NCBI GenBank assembly: GCA_031553225.1
Contig: JAVBLU010000059.1
Span: forward strand, 1-23,530
Origin: JAVBLU01 sp031553225
Lineage (GTDB): Bacteria > Bacillota > Clostridia > Christensenellales > UBA1750
DNA length: 23,530 nucleotides
Direction of reading: 5' to 3'
The notes under the pieces are model-generated. The model searched no databases, was not told the origin of the DNA, and worked only from the letters and a program-made list of their open reading frames with translations. The translations under genes and the position numbers were made by a program. Shown one piece after another: positions 14,007-20,636 of this stretch. Position 1 is the first letter of the stretch. Each line of letters opens with the position of its first letter.

Positions 14007-15068
14007 ATGGGCCTGTTCTTTTTGCTCGTCATCGTAGGCGGGCTGGCCGTTTTGCAGGCGATGCTGCTGGGGCGCACGTCGCTGTGGCGGCTGCGCTACA
14101 GCCGTACGTTCTCCCGGCTTAAGGCCTTTGAGGGCGACGAGATCGAAATGATCGAGGTACTGGAGAACAGAAAGCTTCTGCCCGTCACCTGGCTGCGCGT
14201 GGAATCGCGCATGCCCCCCGAGCTGCAGTTCGGCGCGCAGGAGAACCTGGACATCGCCGAGGAGCGCTACCACCGCTCCATCTTTTTTATGGGCCCGTTC
14301 CGGCGCGTCACCAGGCGGCACAAGGTGCGCCTGTTGCGCCGGGGGTACTACGACCTGTCCTCCGCGGCGCTCACCGGCGGCGACCTGTTCGGCCTTGGGG
14401 GCAGCTCGCGCACGCTGTCCCTCTCGCTGCACATCACCGTGTACCCGCGCATCCTTGCGCCCAGGGACTGGACGCCTCCCTCCACGCGCTTTATGGGCGA
14501 CGTGCTCGTGCGGCGCTTCATTCTGCCCGACCTGTTCCTCATTCAGGGCATACGCCCCTTCCGCCCGGGCGACGCGCCGCGCGACGTGCACTGGGGCGCG
14601 ACGGCCCGCCTTGGCGAGCTGCAGGTGAAGCAGCATGATTTCACCGCGTCGCCAAAGCTGATGGTGCTGCTCAACATACAAACCGCCGAAAACCTGTGGG
14701 GCGAGGTGGGCGAGCGCGACGTCGCACGCATCGAGGAGGCCATCCGCCAGGCGGCGGCGATTCTCATGTCCGCCCTGGACCAGGGCATCGAGTCGGGCTT
14801 TGGCTGCAACGGCGAGCTGAGGCTGCAAAAGGATCAGACCGTGTACGTGCCGCCCATGGCCTCCGAGCAGCAGCGCGCGGCGCTTCTGGAGACCCTGGCG
14901 CAGCTGGTTCTGCGGCGGGTGAAAAACTTTCACACGTATCTGGAACTGCTGCCCGCGCAGACCGGCATGGACTATCTCGTGCTCTCCCCTTACACCTCCG
15001 ATCTGGTGGAGGAGCGCATGGCCGCGCTGCGCGGCCGCGGCAACACCTGCCAGCTGCTGCCCTGGTGA
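14007..15068 (+). CDS. DUF58 domain protein, MoxR partner
   Basis: 353 residues. One N-terminal hydrophobic helix (about 2-22), then a beta-rich region, then the DUF58 signature GDAPRDVHWGATAR (188-201), here followed by KQHDF. DUF58 proteins have a degenerate von Willebrand A-like fold and are nearly always next to a MoxR ATPase, which supports a joint complex at the membrane. Many members have two N-terminal helices; this one shows a single clear one. Start ATG with AAAGGAG about seven bases upstream. The 54-base gap from moxR contains a GGCGCGC/GCGCGCC inverted repeat without a U-tract. Confidence 0.93.
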   Translation: MGLFFLLVIVGGLAVLQAMLLGRTSLWRLRYSRTFSRLKAFEGDEIEMIEVLENRKLLPVTWLRVESRMPPELQFGAQENLDIAEERYHRSIFFMGPFRRVTRRHKVRLLRRGYYDLSSAALTGGDLFGLGGSSRTLSLSLHITVYPRILAPRDWTPPSTRFMGDVLVRRFILPDLFLIQGIRPFRPGDAPRDVHWGATARLGELQVKQHDFTASPKLMVLLNIQTAENLWGEVGERDVARIEEAIRQAAAILMSALDQGIESGFGCNGELRLQKDQTVYVPPMASEQQRAALLETLAQLVLRRVKNFHTYLELLPAQTGMDYLVLSPYTSDLVEERMAALRGRGNTCQLLPW

Positions 15069-15078
15069 CGCCTGTTCT

Positions 15079-15726
15079 TTGGGCCGTCGGCGTGGCCAAA
15101 CGCGCCCGCGGCGGCCCTTCACGCTCCACACCCGCGCGAAGGGGGCATGCGCCATCAACAAAGCGTACCGGGCCCTGCTGCGGCAGATCCGGCGGGACGG
15201 CGGGCTGGTCGGCCTTTTTTTCCCCGGGCCGGACGGCGATGTTCCCCTCACGCTCAGCTTTTCCTCGCCGGAGGCGGTTATGGACGCGCACCTCGCGCAG
15301 GAGGGTAAGCTCCCCCTGCTCAGCGCTTCGTTCTTTGAGGCGCTGGAGGGCACCCTGGCCGCCGAGCCGCTGCGCGTTCCGGCGCGGCTACGCATCCGCT
15401 TCGCCGATTTGGGCGCGTGGAGCCCGGCGGACATGCAGCGCATCGTTGAACAGAACGTTCGCCTCCGCCTGGCCGCGCTGTGCGCGCAGGACCGCCGCGA
15501 GGTGCTCGCCGCCATGTGCGTAGGGCTTGGCGGCTGCCTTGTACTGTTGCTCAGCTACGTGTTCGACACGCTTGTGCAGCGCCATCTGATCTTCGATTTT
15601 CTTACCATCTGCGGCTGGGTGGTCGCCTGGGACGCGGGCGACCGCCTGCTGTTGCGGCGCGGCGCGCTGCGGGCCCGCAAGCGCAGGCTCCTGCGCCTGC
15701 TCCATCACGGCGTGGCCATCGCCTGA
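15079..15726 (+). CDS. Two-helix membrane protein of the MoxR-DUF58 operon, unknown function
   Basis: The frame is 215 codons from a TTG ten bases after the DUF58 stop. That TTG has no ribosome binding site and the first 25 codons are low-complexity Arg-rich. An ATC at 15154 lies eight bases after GAAGGGGG and would give a natural-looking 190-residue start, NKAYRALLRQIRRDGG; I keep the longer limit because ATC starts are rare. The protein has a soluble N-terminal part of about 110 residues, an amphipathic stretch SPADMQRIVEQNVRLRLAAL, two membrane helices (about 142-162 and 168-186) and a very basic tail RARKRRLLRLLHH. Operon position suggests it serves the MoxR/DUF58 complex, where a transglutaminase-like membrane protein is often found; no transglutaminase motif is seen. 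I do not recognise the family. Confidence 0.78.
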   Translation: MGRRRGQTRPRRPFTLHTRAKGACAINKAYRALLRQIRRDGGLVGLFFPGPDGDVPLTLSFSSPEAVMDAHLAQEGKLPLLSASFFEALEGTLAAEPLRVPARLRIRFADLGAWSPADMQRIVEQNVRLRLAALCAQDRREVLAAMCVGLGGCLVLLLSYVFDTLVQRHLIFDFLTICGWVVAWDAGDRLLLRRGALRARKRRLLRLLHHGVAIA

Positions 15727-15762
15727 GGGCGAAGCGCGCAAAGCCTCCGCCGGCATGCAAAA
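15726..15762 (-). repeat. Terminator-linked repeat, copy 2
   Basis: AGGGCGAAGC (15726-15735), GCCTCCGC (15743-15750) and CGGCATGCAAAA (15751-15762) match the blocks at 731-772 in order and orientation, with slightly different spacing. This copy begins at the last base of the membrane protein stop codon and ends against the shared terminator hairpin, so it occupies the entire gap. Confidence 0.5.
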
Positions 15763-15803
15763 CCCGGGCCAAGCGGCAAGCGCCGCGGGCCCGGGCTGTT
15801 TTT
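15763..15803. terminator. Bidirectional terminator between the moxR operon and sigH
   Basis: CCCGGGCC (15763-15770) pairs with GGCCCGGG (15788-15795); inside, GCGGC (15773-15777) pairs with GCCGC (15782-15786) around an AAGC loop. On the plus strand the stem is followed by CTGTTTTTA, on the minus strand by TTTTGC, so both converging transcripts can end here. Confidence 0.85.
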
Positions 15804-15812
15804 ACGGATAAA

Positions 15813-16427
15813 TTACCTGGACTGCAGGTATTTGCCCAGCTTGCGCTTTACGCGCTGCAGCGCGTTGTCGATGGATTTGACGTGCCGGTCCAGGTCCACG
15901 GCGATCTCCTGATACGACTTGCCCTGCAGGTAGCTGGACAGAACCGAGCGTTCCAGGCCCGAGAGCATGCGCAGGATCTCCGATTCGATGCTCGTGCGGT
16001 CCTCGCGGTGGATGAACAGATCCTCCGGCGATATGACACGCGCCTCGGTGATGACGTCCAGAAGGGTGCGGTCGCTCTCCTCGTCGTAGATGGGCTTGTT
16101 GAGCGACACATACGAATTGAGCGGCGTATGCTTCTGCCTTGTGGCTGTCTTGATGGCGGTGATGATCTGCCTGGTGATGCACAGCTCGGCGAACGCGCGA
16201 AAGGACGCCAGCTTGTCCGGCCGAAAGTCGCGTATCGACTTATACAGCCCGATCATGCCCTCCTGCACGATGTCCTCGTGGTCGGCGCCGATCAGGAAAT
16301 ACGAGCGCGCCTTGGAACGCACAAAGTTTTTGTACTTGTTGAGCAGGTATTCCAGCGCGACCCCGTCGCCGGCCTGCGCGCGCTCGGCGATGAGCTCGTC
16401 CGTCTCGTTGCCGCACATCTCGTACAT
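15813..16427 (-). CDS. sigH: RNA polymerase sigma factor SigH (Spo0H-like)
   Basis: 204 residues. Region 2 reads LLNKYKNFVRSKARSYFLIGADHEDIVQEGMIGLYKSIRDF-type sequence followed by SFRAFAELCITRQIITAIK; region 4 reads LSGLERSVLSSYLQGKSYQEIA then SIDNALQRVKRKL. These are close to Spo0H/SigH of Bacillota, which directs early sporulation and stationary-phase genes. I start at ATG 16427, seven bases after GGAAGG; the frame extends to 16463 but the predicted transcript begins near 16457. Its own sigma-A promoter lies just upstream, and read-through from rlmB is also possible as no terminator separates them. In Bacillus yacP lies between rlmB and sigH; here the 123-base gap has no room for it. Confidence 0.95.
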   Translation of the reverse strand: MYEMCGNETDELIAERAQAGDGVALEYLLNKYKNFVRSKARSYFLIGADHEDIVQEGMIGLYKSIRDFRPDKLASFRAFAELCITRQIITAIKTATRQKHTPLNSYVSLNKPIYDEESDRTLLDVITEARVISPEDLFIHREDRTSIESEILRMLSGLERSVLSSYLQGKSYQEIAVDLDRHVKSIDNALQRVKRKLGKYLQSR

Positions 16428-16463
16428 GCATACACCTTCCGGGGGCATTGCCGCCTTAGCCAC

Positions 16464-16492
16464 ATTATAGACAAGCGCCGTGGACGCGTCAA
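16464..16492 (-). promoter_or_regulatory. Sigma-A promoter of sigH
   Basis: TTGACG (16487-16492 on the minus strand), a 17-base spacer and a perfect TATAAT (16464-16469). One mismatch in twelve. It gives a 5' leader of about 30 bases and lets sigH be expressed separately from the rhaB-mrnC-thyX-rlmB genes upstream. Confidence 0.88.
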
Positions 16493-16550
16493 GCAGCCCG
16501 CATGGAGGATGGGGTATTTTAGCGATTTTGAGAAAACAGCGCGATTTGGG

Positions 16551-17381
16551 CTACTTTGCGCGCACGATTTCGTACAGCAGCACGCCCGTCGCCACGGAAG
16601 CGTTCAGCGACCCCACCTGCCCGCTCATGGGGATGGACACGCCCTCGTCGCACACCTGCCGCACCAGCCGCGACACGCCTTCGCCCTCGTCCCCCATCAC
16701 CAGCGCCAGGGGCGGCGAGAGCCGCGCGTCCCGCGCGGGGCGGCCGTCCATCACGCCCGCCACAGCCCACAGTCCGGCGGCCTTCAGCTCTTCCACGGCC
16801 TTTGATATGTTCGTTACGCGCGCCACGGGCAACAGCAGCGCCGCGCCCGCAGAGGCCTTCAGCGCGATGGGCGTCAGGCCGGCCGCGCGCCGCTTGCCGA
16901 TAACCACGCCGTGCGCACCGAATACCTCGGCCGAGCGGATGATCGCGCCCAGGTTGTGCGGGTCGGTCACGCCGTCCAGCACCACCACGATCGGCTTTTC
17001 GCCCTTCTGGGCGGCCCTGGCCAAAATGTCTTCCATACTGGCGTAAGCGTGCGCGGGCAGCACGGCGCACAGGCCCTGGTGCCCCGGGGCCATCTCGTCC
17101 AGCTTGCGCTTGTCCACGTACTGCACCACGATCTTGCGCTCGCGGGCCATGGCCACGATCTGCGCCGCCGTGCCGGACAAATCGCCCTTCTGCACGAGCA
17201 GTTTGTCCATATCGTGCCCGCTTTTCAGCGCCTCGCGGATCGGGTTGCGCCCCGCCAGCACGGTGGGCATCTCGTCCGGGCCCTCCTCGCCCTCTTCACG
17301 CTCGGCCGGCTTGGGCGGCCTGCGAAAGCCTTCGCTCTGCGGCCTGCGCGGCGGAATGCGGCGCGTGTCTCGTTTGTCCAT
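16551..17381 (-). CDS. rlmB: 23S rRNA (guanosine-2'-O-)-methyltransferase RlmB, TrmH/SpoU family
   Basis: 276 residues. After a charged, disordered N-terminal tail of about 37 residues rich in Arg, Pro and Glu comes the substrate-binding domain (VLAGRNPIREAL) and the SPOUT catalytic domain with motif 1 LDGVTDPHNLGAIIRSAEVFG-type sequence (Asn143, Arg149), motif 2 VMGDEGEGVSRLV (228-240) and motif 3 IPMSGQVGSLNASVA (250-264, Asn260). This is the trefoil-knot AdoMet site that methylates the 2'-O of a conserved guanosine in the 23S peptidyl-transferase loop. Start ATG has AAAGGAG 11 bases upstream, a slightly long spacing. Gene order mrnC-thyX-rlmB-sigH is typical of Clostridia. Confidence 0.95.
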   Translation of the reverse strand: MDKRDTRRIPPRRPQSEGFRRPPKPAEREEGEEGPDEMPTVLAGRNPIREALKSGHDMDKLLVQKGDLSGTAAQIVAMARERKIVVQYVDKRKLDEMAPGHQGLCAVLPAHAYASMEDILARAAQKGEKPIVVVLDGVTDPHNLGAIIRSAEVFGAHGVVIGKRRAAGLTPIALKASAGAALLLPVARVTNISKAVEELKAAGLWAVAGVMDGRPARDARLSPPLALVMGDEGEGVSRLVRQVCDEGVSIPMSGQVGSLNASVATGVLLYEIVRAK

Positions 17382-17551
17382 GTGTTATGTTATCTCCTTT
17401 AAGCGGCGTTGGGGACGGGGGGAACGGGAGGCGCCGCCTCCCTCGCCCTCCGCCAGAGGATCATTTTCTCGGATCCCCCTGCCGTTGCATGTGGGCCGAG
17501 GCGGCTCCTGTGGGCGTGCGTTTTGGGCGCGGCCGCCGGGAGCGCGCCGGG

Positions 17552-18304
17552 CTACGGCAGCGGGGGGGCGGGCGGGGCGGCGAATTCGGCGCGAACCTGA
17601 GCCGCGCGGCCGCACGTGCGCTTGCCTTCCGGGCAGGGGCCCCGCAGGCACGCGGGCCCGCAGGCGGCAAACAGGGCGGGCGCGGCGGCCAGGCACAGCT
17701 CCCGCATGGCCTTGGCCAGGGCGCGGATCTCCCACTGCGCGCGGCTGCAGCAGCGCAGGGAGAAAAAGTGCCGCAGCTCGCGGGCGTTCATGGTGACAAG
17801 AAAGCGTGTCTCCGCGGCGTTGGGCAGCACGAACCGCGCGTCCTCGTTGCCCTGCTCTCCGCCCCCCAGGGCCGCCCGCCACTCGTCGTACCAGGCCTGC
17901 GCTTGGGCCATCTGCGCCTCGAAACGGGCCGTGGCCTCGGGGCCCAGGGCCTGTATGGCGGGCGGCAGAACGTAGGTGAACGCACCTTTTTTTCCGGCGG
18001 CCACGTAGCGCTGCGACTGTACCGAGAAGGAGGCGATGCGGTGGCGCGTTATCTGCGCCAGAAGCGAGCGCGACACGCCTTCCACGCCAAAGGTAAAGGA
18101 GGCGTGCTCAAAGGTGGACTGATGCCCGGCCGACAAAAGGTCGGCGATGAAGCGCGATTGATCGGCCTTTTCCACCTTTTTGCGAAGGTCCCCGATGTGC
18201 GCGTCCGCATAGCACAGCCGGGCGGCCGTGGCCACGGCCAGCTCCGGATCGGGCGTCATGGACACGAGCTCCACGCTCAGCTGAACGCTTGGTATGGCTA
18301 TCAC
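17552..18304 (-). CDS. thyX: Flavin-dependent thymidylate synthase ThyX
   Basis: About 250 residues. The ThyX signature RHRIAS (RHRxxS, residues 87-92 from the GTG) is followed by FSVQSQRYV; upstream is GHQSTFEHASFTF and downstream NARELRHFFSLR with CSRAQWEIRALA, and the C-terminal GPxCLRGPCPEGK is typical of clostridial ThyX. It makes dTMP from dUMP using FAD, NADPH and methylene-tetrahydrofolate. The start is uncertain: TTG 18313 and GTG 18304 lack a ribosome binding site, while GGGAG (18304-18308) lies eight bases from an ATA at 18295, next to where family members usually begin. The coordinates here use GTG 18304. The 170-base gap to rlmB holds a GGGAGGC/GCCTCCC inverted repeat but no gene. 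Confidence 0.93.
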   Translation of the reverse strand: MIAIPSVQLSVELVSMTPDPELAVATAARLCYADAHIGDLRKKVEKADQSRFIADLLSAGHQSTFEHASFTFGVEGVSRSLLAQITRHRIASFSVQSQRYVAAGKKGAFTYVLPPAIQALGPEATARFEAQMAQAQAWYDEWRAALGGGEQGNEDARFVLPNAAETRFLVTMNARELRHFFSLRCCSRAQWEIRALAKAMRELCLAAAPALFAACGPACLRGPCPEGKRTCGRAAQVRAEFAAPPAPPLP

Positions 18305-18480
18305 TCCCTGCAAGGCGATGTGGAACCCGTTTGCACCAAAGGTTGACGTCCCCCGGCCGCCCGGCTTTGCCCCTCCCCGCGTGTAGGCTGCCCCTCGCCG
18401 CGGCGGAACAACCGCGGTGCAAGCGCAGATGCGGTCTGCTCAGCGCCCAAAGGCGGGCAAGGGCCGTGCGTTATTGCACA

Positions 18481-18921
18481 CTACGGCGCGGCGGCCGCGG
18501 GCGGCTCCGCGCAGTTGCCCGGCAACGCCAGCGCCATCAGCTGCAAGAGCCTCTCGCTCTGGCCGCTGATGTACAGGTACCCGACCAGCGCCTCCAGCGC
18601 CGTCGCGCGCGCGTAATCGGCCGGGTCGGCGTTCTTGGGCGGCTTCATCTGCGCGTTTCGGCCTCTGCGCACCACGGCGGCTTCATCCGGGCTTAGCTGC
18701 GGCTCCACCAGGGCAAGCGCGCGCGACTGGGCGGCCGCGCACACCAGCTTAACGGAGCGCAGGTGCCAGGCGTGCGCGGTGCCCGGGCTTCGCGCGATGC
18801 CCGTGCGCGCGTACAGATCGTACACGGCGTCGCCCAGATACGCCAGCTGCAGCGGCGCAAGCTGACGCGCCTCCTGCGGCGGCAGGGGCCGCCCGCCCGC
18901 GGCGGCGATCATCTCGCTCAT
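18481..18921 (-). CDS. mrnC: Mini-ribonuclease III
   Basis: 146 residues: an RNase III catalytic domain without a dsRNA-binding domain. Signature motifs are LAYLGDAVYDLYAR (27-39, catalytic Asp31), RGRNAQMKPPKNADPADYARATALEALVGYLYISG with the second acidic cluster. Mini-III trims the ends of the 23S rRNA precursor in Bacillota. Its ATG overlaps the stop codon of the upstream rhamnulokinase (ATGA) and there is no independent ribosome binding site, so translation is coupled to that gene. In Bacillus and many clostridia the gene before mrnC is cysS, so the present neighbour is unusual. The 167 bases after mrnC, before thyX, contain no visible promoter or terminator. Confidence 0.93.
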   Translation of the reverse strand: MSEMIAAAGGRPLPPQEARQLAPLQLAYLGDAVYDLYARTGIARSPGTAHAWHLRSVKLVCAAAQSRALALVEPQLSPDEAAVVRRGRNAQMKPPKNADPADYARATALEALVGYLYISGQSERLLQLMALALPGNCAEPPAAAAP

Positions 18922-20390
18922 GCGCGCACGATCTTTTCACAGAACAGCGCGTACGGCCCGTCGAAGCGCGCCGTGTCGCGCGGCTCAAACACGTCCGGCG
19001 AGAAGGACGCCGCCACGGCCTGCCGCGCCTGCGCAAGCCCGGACAGCTCGCCCAAAGCGACGGCCTGCAGCAGAAGGTTCCCGATGGCCGTGGCCTCGGA
19101 CGGGCCGGCGTACACCGGAACGCCCGCGCAGTCCGCGCTCAGCTGGTTCAGCAGATTGTTCTTGGACCCGCCGCCCACCACGTGAATGGCCGGGAAAGTC
19201 TGTCCGGTGGTCGTCTGCAGGTGCCCAAGAGTCCAGCGGTATTTCAGCGCCAGGCTCTCAAAGATCACGCGCGCGGTTGCGCCGATCCCCTCCGGCGGCC
19301 TCTGCCCTGTCTCGCGGCAGAAATCGGCCACCTTTTGCGGCATGTCGCCCGGGTACAGGAAGCGCCCCTCGTCCGGATCGATGAAAGCGGTGAGCTGCGG
19401 CGCCTCCGCGGCCAGCGCCACGATATCGGCGAAGTCTCCGCCGTAGCCGTCCTTTTGCCACGCGCGGCGGCATTCCTGTATGATCCACAGCCCCATCACG
19501 TTCTTCAGCAGCCGGATTTTGCCGCCCACGCCGCCCTCGTTGGTGATGTTGGCGGCCAGCGCTTCCGGCGAGGTGATGGGCGCGTCGATCTCCGTTCCCA
19601 TCAGCGACCAGGTGCCCGAGGAGATGTACGCCACCGGGCCGCCCTGCGCGGGCACGGCCGCCACGGCCGACGCGGTGTCGTGCGAGCCCACGTTCATCAC
19701 CGGGATGGGCAAAAGGCCCGCGTCCCGGGCGATCGCCTCGCGCAGGGGGCCGCGCACGGTACCCGGCTGCATGATGGCGGGCAGGATGTCCCCGGGCAGG
19801 CCGAAGTCGGCCAGCAGGCCCTCGTGCCACTGCCGCGTGCGCGGGTTGATGAGCTGGCTGGTGGAGGCGATGGTGTACTCGGCCGCCACCTCGCCCGTGA
19901 GCAGGTAGGCGAACAGGTCCGGCATAAACAGCAGGGCCTTGGCCCTTGCAAGCGCCTCGTCCCCTTCGGCCTTCATGGCCAGCAGCTGGTACAGCGTGTT
20001 GAACTGCATGAACGCAAGGCCCGTGCGCGCGAAGATCTCCTGTTTGGGCACGGTTTTGAAGGCTTCCTCCATCATCCGGTCCGTGCGGGCGTCGCGGTAG
20101 TGCACGGGGTTGCCCATCAGGCGTCCGCGGCCGTCGATCAGGCCGAAGTCCACGCCCCAGGTGTCGATGCCCACGGATGCGGCGCCGCCGGAGGACGCAG
20201 CCTTGGCAAGGCCGGTGAGCACCTCGCGGTACAGCCCCGGCGCGTCCCACACAAGCTGGTCGTGCATCTGCAGCGGGTCGTTGGAAAACCGGTGCAGTTC
20301 CTCCAGCGCAAGCGTCCGTCCGTTCCAGCGGCCCAGCATCGCCCGCCCGCTTGATGCCCCAAAGTCATACGCCAGCATAGAAAGCGCCAT
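18918..20390 (-). CDS. rhaB: Rhamnulokinase, FGGY family
   Basis: 490 residues, the standard length. The N-terminal phosphate-1 motif LAYDFGASSGRAMLG, then GIDTWGVDFGLID and the MGNPVHYRDART stretch are typical of L-rhamnulokinase rather than fucu- or xylulokinase; the C-terminal FGGY domain shows VVGGGSKNNLLNQL and YAGPSEATAIGN. The enzyme phosphorylates L-rhamnulose to rhamnulose 1-phosphate. Start ATG 20390 has GGGGAG seven bases upstream; the open frame reaches 20537 but begins inside the -10 box, so it is excluded. No rhaA, rhaD or transporter is in the window. Its stop codon overlaps the mrnC start. First gene of the transcript from the promoter at 20536-20565. Confidence 0.93.
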   Translation of the reverse strand: MALSMLAYDFGASSGRAMLGRWNGRTLALEELHRFSNDPLQMHDQLVWDAPGLYREVLTGLAKAASSGGAASVGIDTWGVDFGLIDGRGRLMGNPVHYRDARTDRMMEEAFKTVPKQEIFARTGLAFMQFNTLYQLLAMKAEGDEALARAKALLFMPDLFAYLLTGEVAAEYTIASTSQLINPRTRQWHEGLLADFGLPGDILPAIMQPGTVRGPLREAIARDAGLLPIPVMNVGSHDTASAVAAVPAQGGPVAYISSGTWSLMGTEIDAPITSPEALAANITNEGGVGGKIRLLKNVMGLWIIQECRRAWQKDGYGGDFADIVALAAEAPQLTAFIDPDEGRFLYPGDMPQKVADFCRETGQRPPEGIGATARVIFESLALKYRWTLGHLQTTTGQTFPAIHVVGGGSKNNLLNQLSADCAGVPVYAGPSEATAIGNLLLQAVALGELSGLAQARQAVAASFSPDVFEPRDTARFDGPYALFCEKIVRA

Positions 20391-20535
20391 GGTCGTCTCC
20401 CCCTCCTCGTCCGCCGCGCCCGGATCCCTCGTCGGGCCGGCGCAGTTCGCCCACCTGGCACGCAGGTTCATCGCGGATGCGGCAGCCCGCGGCAAAGGGC
20501 GGCCCTCCGCGCAAAGTTTTCGCAGTTTACGCCTC

Positions 20536-20565
20536 ATTATAGCATGGATCGCCGGGGGCGGACAA
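20536..20565 (-). promoter_or_regulatory. Promoter of the rhaB-mrnC-thyX-rlmB transcript
   Basis: On the minus strand TTGTCC (20560-20565), an 18-base spacer ending in TGC, then a perfect TATAAT (20536-20541): a good extended -10 promoter with a half-matching -35. Transcription would start near 20529, leaving a leader of about 139 bases before rhaB. I see no obvious operator palindrome in that leader. Confidence 0.78.
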
Positions 20566-20586
20566 TCACACTCCGCTTTTGAAACG

Positions 20587-20611
20587 ACAAAAACCCGGCC
20601 GCGCCGGGTTT
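20587..20611 (-). terminator. Terminator of the PIG-V-like gene
   Basis: On the minus strand AAACCCGGC (20603-20611), loop GCG, GCCGGGTTT (20591-20599), running into TTTGTCGTTTC. A compact GC stem with a U-rich tail, 26 bases after the stop codon, separating this gene from rhaB. Confidence 0.85.
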
Positions 20612-20636
20612 GGTTGCGCGCGGAAGGGGCGCGTCT

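Noticed and set aside
12960..15515. 851-codon open frame on the minus strand opposite moxR and the DUF58 gene
   Set aside because: It is antisense to two clearly recognised genes, has no domain and is His/Gly/Ala-rich, as expected from the reverse frame of GC-rich codons.
20391..20537. N-terminal extension of rhaB by 49 codons
   Set aside because: Its ATG lies within or before the predicted transcription start next to TATAAT, and the residues are low-complexity; ATG 20390 has a good ribosome binding site and gives the normal protein length.
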